From assembly GCA_903813345.2 (NCBI GenBank), contig CAIIXF020000011.1:13623754-13687753 (forward strand): 64,000 nucleotides of DNA. The letters are read 5' to 3'. A program made the translations under genes and the position numbers. Positions 24,475 to 35,300 of the stretch are shown here, piece by piece; positions within the stretch are counted from its first letter, which is position 1; the number at the start of each line of letters is the position of its first letter. The DNA comes from Owenia fusiformis (lineage: Eukaryota; Annelida; Polychaeta; Sabellida; Oweniidae). The notes under the pieces were generated by a model. That model worked only from the letters and a program-made list of their open reading frames with translations, was not told where the DNA came from and did not search any database.

Positions 24475-24780
24475 TATCAAACCGTTGAAACCTGCTTACA
24501 GGTTTCATACGACACGTATCAAACCTGCGTATATCTTGTATACAGGTTTCATACAGGTCTAATGCGGCGTATCAAATCTGTATATATCCTTGATGCAGGT
24601 TTTGCACAAGTTTAGATCAGTATATCAAACCTATATATCCTTGATGTAGGTTTCATACAGGTTTCACTTGGTTGTACCAAACCTGTATATATTTTAGATG
24701 CAGGTTTCATACAGGTTTCACTCGTATGTACTAAACCTGTATATATCCAATCCTGGATGCAGGTTTCGCATGTACGTTAA
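24475..24780 (+). repeat. Minisatellite, period about 53 bp, five to six units
   Basis: Units start near GTATCAAACCTGTATATATC, pass TTGATGCAGGTTTCATACAG and repeat at about 24518, 24570, 24623, 24676 and 24730. Each unit holds an inverted pair (AAACCTG...CAGGTTT), so the array can form serial hairpins. Units differ by several substitutions, which indicates an old array. Confidence 0.8.
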
Positions 24781-27672
24781 TATTATCCTAAAAATATATT
24801 TGTTATAGGTGGATACGGTTTTAACATTAAAATTGACGTGTTACGTGTGACGTCTCACTTTGAGAGGGGATAGGGTTGGAGCTTATAACAATATAACCAT
24901 TAGATAGAAGAAAAGAGCTTTCAATTTTTTTATTTGAAGTTTCAATCTCAATGTTGAAGAATTTTGAAAGATGCATCCATTTTTGTAAAAGGCTAGGGAT
25001 GGGGGTGCAAGATCAGAAGGTATCCCGACATAAATGATAATGCCCAACTTGCTATGTAATATTTTATAATTAAATAAATGGCCATATAATATTATTCTTG
25101 CCAACATAAATCTATTATCTTTTGTAAATTATTTATGCAACTAGCAGGTATAGCGAAGTGACACAAATCACTATACTCAACTCAGTCAACCCATTCATGC
25201 ACTACTGAATAATTCATTCACTCAATCACTCTAAAAACAATTATAATTATAAAAGTAAGTCCTAACATCCCACACTTATGTTATGTGGTCTTAACAAGCT
25301 CCAACGTTCCTCCCATAGGGTGGTTAGTCACAAATGTTTCTCTAAAACTAAATTGTATTGTTGTAGCCAGAATGTTTCGGGTCACTACGAAAAAAAAGTT
25401 ATCAAATGATTAGTGCAAATGCCTTTTATATGAACAAAATGTCAACTACGGGAGAGTTTCCTGCCCCTGCGATCCGATTTGTCCATTTAGAATAAGATGA
25501 ACCATGTAACCAAATCCATGTATTCCATTCTGACAGAATTCCATCTAAGTTTAATATGTTCGAAATCCCGAATGTCCCCGGGAGAATCTCTCTTCGAAAT
25601 CATAATGTCAGATAGATACAAAATAATACTGATATCTGAAGACACTTAATTTGTCTCCCGTTTTTATTAGACGGATTGACGGATTCAGAAAATCCGCCAA
25701 ATTAAAGATCCGTCAAATTTCTGTTTGGAAGTTTTGTCCAATGCACTTCATAAATTAAACTTCTGGGGCCCCTTTTCCTGTCAACTGAACATGTCCTCAA
25801 TTCTACATTATCCCAAAAGAAATAATGACATAAACCATGGGCTTTCAAGAGAATCTTTTCCGCCAAATTAAATAGCCGCCAATATTTGAAATTGAGCAAA
25901 TTCGTCAAATTAAGTAATGTCAAAATAAGTGTACCTACAGTATCTGTTAGGGGGGGGGGGGGCATAAAGGCATAAAGATTACCGGGAGATACAAACCGGA
26001 GAAATAGACTGCAATCATAGACTCTCTTGAATCTTCACCTATGTGGAGGAAATAAAGACACTGGACAGAACTGAACTGATATCCTTTCTATGAAGAAGCA
26101 ACGCAATCAAACAGTTAATTAATTATTGTGTGATCTAGATAACAGATCAAAGAAATCAATTCCAAGATCATTATTACTTGTATTTAGTTCGTTGTATTTT
26201 TGAAAAGGGGTATCTAACACAGGTTTTAGGTCGATATAAAGATGGCAGCACCAGCAATCAAGTATTATCTTTTTGGGAAATTATAAATAAACGCATATCG
26301 ATTATCATGCCATCTCTATTTAGAATTATTTCTATCGACATGTTCTACGATGTCACGGCCGTAAAACGGACACAATTATTTTCGGATTGTTCGATTTCTG
26401 CTAGAGAATTCAACAAATCTTCGAGTTTTATTTTCCTTGAGAAAGTTTACATAAAAATCGCTAAATGAAAGGGTCCATAATATGGTAAACGCTTATTCAG
26501 TTATTCTTCACGGGGTTACAATGATCAGAAAAATTATGGACTTTTATGACCCTACCGTATGAGTAACCATGTTTGTTTGAAGTTTAAGACATTCCCAGAA
26601 ATCCAACAATTATCAATTATGGGATTCACCTGATGATATTAGGGGATTTACCTGATATTGTTATATTGACTTATGTCTGTGGTCTTTTGGAAAGATCACA
26701 TCAATGATTGCGGATTAACTGATCATCAACAGATCGCTTTTATAAAGCCGTGACAGCTACATTGATTGTTTGAATTATTAATGAAAATAATTTGATTGTC
26801 TCCAGCACTTTGTGTATTGGAATCCATTATAAATATTGCGTTATTGTTATTTGTTCTGCTTTAGACAATGTTTTAACAGATCAATCGTGATACGCAGGAT
26901 GCGCCCATCTTTGATTGAATCACAGGCGAATAAAAATGGAATTGGGAATGTTTTGGCATGATTTGACATCATGATATTGGCGTATTGGGATTTATTCATG
27001 TTTGTATCAATAATATTATATTGAATAATGTTAGGTGACAACTCCACAGGATAAATTCCATATTGTTTCAAGAGCATTATTTGGAAATCATATCCTTTAT
27101 GTATGGGGTTTTCAACATTTTAAATTGCCCACTGCTGTGTAATTTTAAATACGTAAAAATATTGAATCTATTTTATAAAAATAAAGATGAACAAATCAAG
27201 TGTCAATTTTTGCTTTGTAAAGTGTGTTGCAAAAATGTAATCTCAAAATTGCCATAAGTAATTGATTTTGAGAATAAGCTGTATACATAAAACTGGAATT
27301 CAGAATCGGCAGATGGAATATGTGAGTTTGAGAATTTCGAAATACAATCTTAAACAAAATAACGAGGGATTTCAAAAAATTTCATTACATCCAATGGGAA
27401 TCATTTCAATGTAATTTTTCTTGGATTTTCCCCAAATTTAAATCAAGATGGCGGGGCATTCTAAAATATTTCAAAATAAGAGAGCAAATACACTAAAAGA
27501 TAAGAAATTAAATACATTTCACAACAGATTGCTTTCCCAAATAAGTGACAAGACCCGATAAGTCAACGCATTGGATTTATTAATACAACATAGTCAATTT
27601 ATTTTTCAGTCCAATGTCATGAAGAATGTCAACAAAAAGATGGAAGGTGGCCCCTTTTTATATAAATGTGAT
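24781..27672. other. Non-coding stretch with one repeat fragment
   Basis: At 24893-24990 lies a fragment of the GGCGTA-ended family (ACCATTAGATAGAAGAAAAG). A poly-G run lies at about 25950. The 96-codon ORF at 26178-26468 has no motif and no splice context. Nothing else recognised. Confidence 0.4.
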
Positions 27673-27676
27673 TATA

Positions 27677-29591
27677 CAGGGTGATCACTAAGTTCTGGGA
27701 ATTGGTCTGTCATTTCGATATTTTTCAACCAATTCAGTTGAAAATTCCAGCAAATGTACATTGTATAATTCTGAATTGACAGACAATGTTTCATATACAT
27801 ATCACTTTTACAATTTATTTTATTGTAATTATAAAAAAAGTAAAAGTGGTCAGCGGGTCAGCAAATTTTGACTGACGTTTATTTGAAAAATATCCTGCTT
27901 AAACATATTCGTCTTGCCTAGATGGTTGGTCCAAACATATTGTACTAGAGGCAGAACAATACTCTTGAAGTCATTTATTCAGAAGTATACTTCATTGCTG
28001 GAAGGATCATTTCATTTATAATGATTTCCATAGGCCTGGACGCCCATGCATTGTTGTCAAACCTAGTCCATAAAGTTGCTTTCCAGTCATCCCTTTGGTA
28101 TCGCTTGAAAATTTGCTCAAGCTGTTGAGATCAGTCCCTCATTGGAACCAAACTTATGATGACCTCTCATATGATGCTTCAACAGTCAAATTTAGTGAAC
28201 CTAATGGTGGTTCATCTGGTGAACATTATATGGTGAATATGGGGCATGAACAACTTGTGTGAACCCTAATTCTTCAAGATTTGTATGCGTAATTTGAGGA
28301 ACGGGAAGAAGCATAGTCATAATGGAAGATAACTCCCCGCTATTTTGAGTCATGATTGTGACTTTGAGAGTCTGACCAATGATAAAAAAATTGAGCAAAG
28401 TGGACTTTTATATCACAATACAGATGTTACTTTAGAAACCACCCTATGCAGACAGAGCCTGTGGGAAATATTGGGTGCGGAGCAAATGAGCGGAGGGTGC
28501 GGAGCTAACGGTTATTTTTGAATTTAAATTTGGGATATTTCTGAAACTAAGCCGTTTTGGGACTTCAAATATACCAAGATATGTGTATTTGACACCAAAT
28601 ATCAATACAATTGTGAAAATAGTAGCGCAATTCATTCTATAGCGACGCAGTGTGCCTTAAACCTTTCCCAGACCTATATATTTTGAAATTATCCTTTTAA
28701 TACTGAGTCCCCAGCATTCATAAAAAATGGTGTTCAAGGTGCACTATCTATACAAATTATTTTTGCATCTTGGAAGCCAGGCAGTATCTGTGTGATTTTA
28801 TAAAAATTCGGAAATTTTTTCAGATATGAGCCCCCTCTAAATATTGGGTGCGGAGCAGCTCCATAAACGTAGCTCCGCACCCAATATTTAGAGGGGCTCA
28901 TATCTGAAGAACATTTCCGAATTTTTATAAAATCACACAGATACTGCCTGGCTTCCAAGATGCAAAAATAATTTGCATGGGTAGTGTATCTTGAACACCA
29001 TTTTTTATGAATGCTGGGGACGCAGTATTAAAAGGATAGTCTCAAAATATATAGGTCTGGGAAATGTTTAAGGCATACTGCGTCGTTATAAAATGAATTG
29101 CACTACTATTTTCACAATTTTATTGATATTTGGTGTCAAATACACATATCTTGGTATATTTGAAGTCCCAAAACGGCTTAGTTTCAGAAATATCCCAATT
29201 TTAAATTCAAAAATGACCGTTAGCTCCGCACCCTCCGCTCATTTGCGCCGCACCCAATATTTCCCAAAGGCTCTGTCTGCATAGGGTGGAAACTAAAGTT
29301 AGAAATATTTGAAAACATAAAAAATCACAGAAATGTGTCCACCAAATAGGTATTAATAAACCATACTTTTGGATCAAGTAAAATAAAAATGAATTCAAGT
29401 TTTGCTTGACCCGCTACGCCATTTGTCATGTTGCTATAGTAACAATAATTATCCATTGTGACATCATATGACAATGAAACTGTTTTATCAAACCCAAAAC
29501 TATATTCTCCATTTACCTTGAAAATTTCAAGTAGATTGGTTGAAAAATAATGAAATGACAGATAAATTCCCAGAACTTAGTGATCACCCTG
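27677..29591 (-). mobile_element. Mariner/Tc1-superfamily element carrying a giant palindrome
   Basis: The ends CAGGGTGATCACTAAGTTCT are inverted copies over about 27 bp (then more loosely, TGTCATTTC), and TATA flanks both sides (27673-27676, 29592-29595). On the minus strand near 28240-28320 a broken frame reads LEELGFTQVVHAPYSP, which resembles the region before the last catalytic Asp of IS630/mariner transposases. Without the 851-bp palindrome at 28439-29289 it would be about 1.06 kb, a normal size for this family. Transposase is not intact. Confidence 0.78.
28439..29289. repeat. Giant near-perfect palindrome, 851 bp
   Basis: Two arms of about 415 bp, well over 90% alike by eye, run from CCACCCTATGCAGACAGAGC to its complement, with a spacer of about 14 bp near 28864. 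The word ATATTGGGTGCGGAGC occurs near both outer ends and at the centre, so each arm itself begins and ends with related inverted sequence. Several mirror ORFs appear in each arm but none is protein-like. It is either a fold-back element inserted into the mariner-like copy or an inverted duplication made inside it; no clear target duplication was found. Confidence 0.9.
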
Positions 29592-31278
29592 TATATTATT
29601 AATAGCTGTTAGATTACCCTTTGTAAATAAAAATGCGCATGGTGCTTAAGCAATCATATCGTTTTCATTTTTCTGTATTATCATTCCAACCATTCAGAGG
29701 TACAATAAAGGTATACTTTGACCCAATGGAGAAAATCAATGAAGTTCTCAAATATAGTAGTGTTAAAAAGGGTTGAATGCATCTCTAACAGGGCTCAATG
29801 TGAATAAGTATGAATACCAAAAATCGTTTTCCGTCTTGATGTACTTCATCGTCATCGTGAGTTAGATTCATTTATGCGCTCATGACAGGAGTCATTCACT
29901 TGTGTATTGTTTAAAATAATACTGCATCCCCCGGCCAATTATTCTTTCACTATTTTGAGCAGTTTTCGTGTAATTTTGAGCAAATATCAAATGTGACCTC
30001 ACCCAAGGGATAATTCAAAAGTCATCCCCTTAGCAAATGCTGGATTCGGACCTGGTACTTGTCAATGCGAAATAATGGGTGTTGATTAGTGAAAATACCC
30101 ATTTAAACAGCGAGAAGACGGACCGGTTCGGGGCAATCTGCTTGCAGCGAGAAGACTGACCGGTTCGGGGCAATAGCTGATGAAATTCTTTGTCACAAAG
30201 TTTGGCATTTTTTATAAAATTAAACGCGCGTCATTGAAACTCACAAGATGTAAATAGCATGTCATTTACATCATACCTTAATGGGGAAAAATAGATCTTA
30301 TATGTTAGAAGTACTAAATAAAAGTTATCGTGAAAATGAAACAGTCGTTCTCGAGAGAAAAGAGCATAAATGCGCATTTAGAGAGTTTTGGTCCGTTTAA
30401 AAATCTGTAAAAAATTGGGGTACTTAAAAGCATCGGGAGGCATCATATATTTCAAATTAGACACGAGGAAGTCAATATTGAGCAAGTTATGGCTGTTTTA
30501 AATTCAAATAAAACCGTTAACCCGTACCGGTCAAGCTTTTGACCCGTACCGGTCAATTTTCGTTAGCTGCGTATACCAAGGGTGAATGGGATACTTTTGC
30601 TTTGATTTTGACTAGGCAAAACGTTTGTAATGCGTTTCAGTGTATTAGATTCGTCATGTATTCTCTAAACTATTGATGTATAAGCTAGCTAAAAACATAA
30701 ACAATTTGATCATTCTTGTCATATATCTTAAGATTAATTACCCAAATGTAACTATTTAGGTCCCAGTTCCCAGTTTAATCAGACATCAAAATCATTAAAA
30801 TAAGTATATAGTCTTACAATAACGGGACAATAATGTCTTATAAAGTTCTGAAAAATCGGATATTTTACAAAAATAAAAGAATCCTTAACGAAGTGGCGAG
30901 ATTCATGTAGAAAAGAATCAAGACAATTCTTTCACATATGCTTAAACAGGTCAAATGGTAATTGTTAAATCATTTAAGCCCAAGACTCAATGCATCGGTC
31001 TGATTCATTCCACTCGTGCAGATTTGAAAACAATACCTTAGAGGAATGATTCAGTTCACAATGCATTGAGTCCAGGGCTTAAATCCTGCATAGACAAGAT
31101 CCAGATGTACCTGATCATGATGCAGCACCCATGCCAGAGAGATGTGAGAAAAGAAGGCTGGCTTTATTCTGGATGCCATATATGATTCAATACAAATCAA
31201 ACTACAAGCTGTTTCTGGAGGATACAAAAAGTTTTTGTTACAAGAGATTAAGAAGGAAGACTGTATCCTTTGGTCATT
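29592..31278. other. Non-coding, with small repeats
   Basis: 29930-30060 is a decayed CAGGCCCGTAG-family copy (ATTCTTTCACTATTTTGAGC). At 30110-30175 CAGCGAGAAGAC-GACCGGTT is tandemly doubled (36-bp period), and at about 30515-30560 the inverted CCCGTACCGGTCAA also occurs twice, so 30110-30560 may be an element with doubled ends. No gene. Confidence 0.4.
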
Positions 31279-31522
31279 CTCCGATCACAGGGCTTCAAAA
31301 TCCAGAATATATTCTTTCTTTTTACCCCCTGCGATAAGCAGTTACCATTTCCCCGATTAAGAACTCGCAATCTGATTGGCTGTCGCAACACTGCGACAGA
31401 AATCATGTATAAGTCATTGCGCATAATTAGATCATGTGATTCAGTTAAATTGGGCGCTTCCAAATTGGTTATAGCAGGGGGAAGAAGGAGGTATGGATTT
31501 TGGACACCTGCTTAGGAGGATG
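31279..31522 (+). repeat. 244-bp MITE-like repeat, copy 1 (partner 38841-39084)
   Basis: Starts CTCCGATCACAGGGCTTCAA and ends ACCTGCTTAGGAGGATG. The copy at 38841-39084 has the same length and orientation and is about 95% alike. The ends are loose inverted repeats of each other (CAGGGCTTCAAAATCC against CAGGTGTCCAAAATCC). No coding capacity. The two copies bracket AP4B1. Confidence 0.85.
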
Positions 31523-31948
31523 GCTTTGGTACACAATATTAACACCTTTTTGTCCACATAATAATAACTCTCCATCTGCATAGATACACTACTGATTTCG
31601 ATGGCATGAATGAACAAGACGCCATCTATCATCTCATTAAAAAATAGATATTTCTTTCTCTGTGTTATGGCAGAGACTTGATAAAAAAGCCATTTAGGAT
31701 TTTGTTACCAAAATGAACCTTTAGTTAGAAGAAGAAAAGAGTCTTAAAATGCTTTTGTTTGAAGCTTCTAGCTCAATTTTGAAGGAAGGTACATCAACTT
31801 TGTGAAATTAAAACAAATATAATTTTTTGGGCTCGCGTTGGTGGAAAAATGAAGATAATTTCATTATGGTTTAATAACCTACCCCATGCATATAACAATT
31901 ATGAGAATGTTTTGATTGGCTTAAACTAAAAATCTAAAAAAAACATTT

Positions 31949-32086
31949 CAGTGATCTCCCCAGCATTAATCCATTTACACCCACTTAAAAATGAGAAAAA
32001 TTTGCATATTTTGACCAATTTTTGTCTGAATTGTGAGAATGAGAATTTTGCACCCACCTGAGAAAAAAATCCCAGGGATATCACTG
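31949..32086 (+). mobile_element. hAT-like MITE, copy 1
   Basis: Ends CAGTGATCTCCCCAGCATTA and (inverted) CAGTGATATCCCTGGGATTT; 138 bp without coding capacity. CAGTG starts are common in hAT elements. A related inverted copy lies at 39840-40043. An 8-bp target duplication could not be made out cleanly. Confidence 0.55.
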
Positions 32087-32229
32087 CATTTTTCCTAGCT
32101 CATAAAATCATCGCTTGTGTACTTCAATGGGGTGGGGACCCCCACTTCTTTCCCTTAAAAAACTAACTTCGTTTTTCCACAAATGCTGCCATTTGGACAA
32201 AATGCCATCTTATATAATATTACAGTATT

Positions 32230-32319
32230 TTTTTATTTATTTTTTTTTATATATTTCCTTTATTTCATAATACATCATACAAACAGATACAAGGCCTACG
32301 CCGAAGCATTATTGGCATT
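32230..32319 (-). mobile_element. Retroelement 3' tail directly behind the AP4B1 stop
   Basis: On the minus strand it reads GCTTCGGCGTAGGCCTTGTA, then ATTATGAAATAAAGG and an A/T-rich AATAAATAAAA tail. ATTACAGTATT is repeated at 32219-32229 and 32320-32330, an 11-bp target duplication typical of target-primed reverse transcription. The stem-like start and tail resemble the LINE 3' end at 7688-7800. It supplies AATAAA at 32259-32264 on the minus strand, about 65 bases after the AP4B1 stop, so it may serve as that gene's poly(A) signal. Confidence 0.72.
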
Positions 32320-32328
32320 ATTACAGTA

Positions 32329-35300
32329 TTAAAGAACATCCATTACTTTCTTGACCTCTTTACCATTGCACTGTAAAAGTTTATAGTAAAATAATCCCCT
32401 TTCTTGTACTTCAACACTTTTATCATGGACACAAATCTCCAACATTCTACCCAACATTTCTTGGCTCTCTGCAGGTCTCTTCAAAAAGAGTTTCACTATA
32501 TTTCTTAACAAAGACATCTTCAACATTGTATTTTCCTGATCGAGCTCTGATATTTCTCCTACTATCTCCTCTAAGATATAAGGACTTTCCAGTATGTGTT
32601 CCCCATATTGTCCAAGTAGATAAAACAGAGATATTTTCCCAGGATTATCTGTTATTGTTTCATAACATTTAGCAATGGCATCCAAAGCTTTGATATTTTC
32701 ATATTTTGCGAGGTCGAGATTGCACAGCGTTTGAAGCACATTTGATGATATGTAGCTGATTTCAAGGTTCAGTAATTTCAATAGTTTCTTTACACACATG
32801 TTGAATGTCTTGGGTATATTTTCAGCAATATTTGCAAGAGCTTTGATAGCACATTTAGACATATGTTTGTCAGTATCACTACAATACATACTTAGTTCTT
32901 CTGCTATATGGGCTACATTAGCTGGTGTTGCTACTATTGACAAAATGTCCACTTTTTCCGACTTCAAATGTACAGGCTCAGAGTACACACAAAAGAATTC
33001 CGTATAATGATCCTGGAAATCCACAGGCTCTTTGACAATAAATGGTTTAAGAAAACACAGAATGGACCATGAAAGTTCCACATTTCCAGTGCTGATGAAC
33101 TTTAACAAGTTCTTCTTTCCACGTGACATTACTTCAGTTCTCAAGTGTGGGAAATCCTGAATGAGATTTAAAAACAATTCCATCACAGTTACAACAACTG
33201 AACTGTTGTGATGCTGGAAGAACTTATCAGCTATGTTCATAATTTGAAATATTTCATCTTCAGTCTGAGATTTGAATTTTCTCAGAACTTTGAATACAGT
33301 CACCAGTCCCCACTCTGTGTATTGATCCAAATTGTTAAGCAAATGGAACGCAATGTTTTTGTTAATGACAATTCCGTTCTCTGCATGAAGAATTGTCTCT
33401 AGCGCAGAGATTGAGTTGACTACCACAATAGGATCCCCATCTCGAAGGCAGTTATACAGTTCATCAACAATGCCATGCTCTTGAATAAATGTTGGAACAG
33501 TCTGTTGAACCTTTAAGGCAGAACTGATTGCACAGCGACGTACGTATGAACTCCTATCAGTAAAACCTTGCATTATGGGAGTGAACGCATGCTCCAGCAG
33601 ATCCTTCTGACGTAACGATGAGAGTGTCTTAAGTGCCAAACCACGAATCATAGGGTTTCCATTCACCGTATCTTTGAGCAAGGAATTCAAGGCAAGTAAT
33701 ATATTTGCATTTGAAGTATCTGTGTAATTTGTAACAAATAAACACGCCATCTTCTTTATACTGAAGTCATTGTGTGCTAGTAGTTTGGCCATCTCAGGGA
33801 ACAGTACTGATGTATCCACTCCTTTCGACATGAGGCGTATAACCTGCAATATAAAGCATAGCTCAGAGTTACATGTATACAGTTGGACATGAAAATATGA
33901 TATACAGTAACATGGCACAGACATGAACAATATCGTACCTAAAACACAGCAGTGTGACAGTGAAGAATTTGGGATGGAAAATCCAAAATGGCCACCTTAA
34001 AATTTACCCAGAATGCCCAAAAACTAATCAGTTCTTAACTTTGATACGTAGAAACATCCCTGAAAATTTCAGATGAATCCATCAAATGGTTTGGCTGGAA
34101 ACCTGTAGACAAGTCTTGAAAGTGACGATTTTAGGACGGAAAATCCAAAATGGCCACCTTAAAATTTACCCAGAATGCCAAAAAACTAATCAGTTCTTAA
34201 CTTTGATACGTAGAACATCCCTGAAAATTTCAGATGAATCCGTCAAATGGTTTGGCTGGAAACCTGTAGACAAGTCTTGAAAGTGAAGATTTTAGGACGG
34301 AAAATCCAAAATGGCCACCTTAAAATTTACCCAGAATGCCCAAAAACTAATCAGTTCTTAACTTTGATATGTAGAAACATTCCTGAAAATTTCAGATGTA
34401 TCTGTCAAATGGTTTGGCTGGAAACCTGTAGACAAGCTGAAAAGTGAGACGCCGCCCGCCCGCCGCCCATCAAGCTGACTACAATATCGTACCTTTATTA
34501 GGTACGATAAAAACCTGTCTTAATTAAATGCCACTGGGACCAGACAAAGGTGTTCAGATACAATTATAGGCAGGTGTATACATCTCAAGGTTTTGTAACC
34601 AATCTATGGCTGATGGAAAAATGGAACTGAAAAGCTGAAATTGGTTCATTCTTGAGTGTTAACTACCTCCAAGAAAGTAAATAAGAGTTGCATTCATTGG
34701 CTAATTCTTATTTTTTACATTTAAGTGACAAAAATATAAACACTGACTGAAATACTAATACAGTGTAATTTCTCAAAATACCTACAGTCCAATCAAGCAA
34801 ACAACCAAGCAACCAACTAATCTACCAATAAAACAACCCACCAGCAAAACGAACAATCATTGATATCCTGTCAATCAATCAGGCAATTAATCGAACAACT
34901 AACATTGTAAGTTGTATTACATCATTGTTAAATTACAGATAAAAAATGGTAATATACTTTTCATATACGTTTACGGCCGTGATATCATGGGCTTTCAAGA
35001 GACAACTGCTTGCCAACTGTGTGCTAGCTTTAATCGCTATCAAAACATGCACATAGCAACATTGGTCTGTAAAATCTTTTTCAAGAATAACAAGTAATGT
35101 TTAGTGAGACCAAATTTTGATAAAAACAACTAGGGGTGACAAATATACCAACCCAATCGTGCACCTCCCTAAAGTACATTGTATGCTTAGCCGTTTTAAA
35201 TCTAGAGGATGAAATGCCCGTTTTTTGTTGTTGTTTTTTTCCAGTATTTATTGCATGAACTAAAATATTACAATTAACAAAATGTAATAATGTCTATCGC

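Noticed and set aside
24475-24780. CRISPR-like array
   Set aside because: Eukaryotic context, no invariant repeat with unique spacers; the whole 53-bp unit is repeated, so it is a minisatellite.
26178-26468. 96-codon plus-strand ORF
   Set aside because: No domain, no splice signals and no repeat or gene context; length is within chance for this window.
32798-33402. Plus-strand ORFs of 64-69 codons
   Set aside because: Antisense shadows of AP4B1 exon 2.
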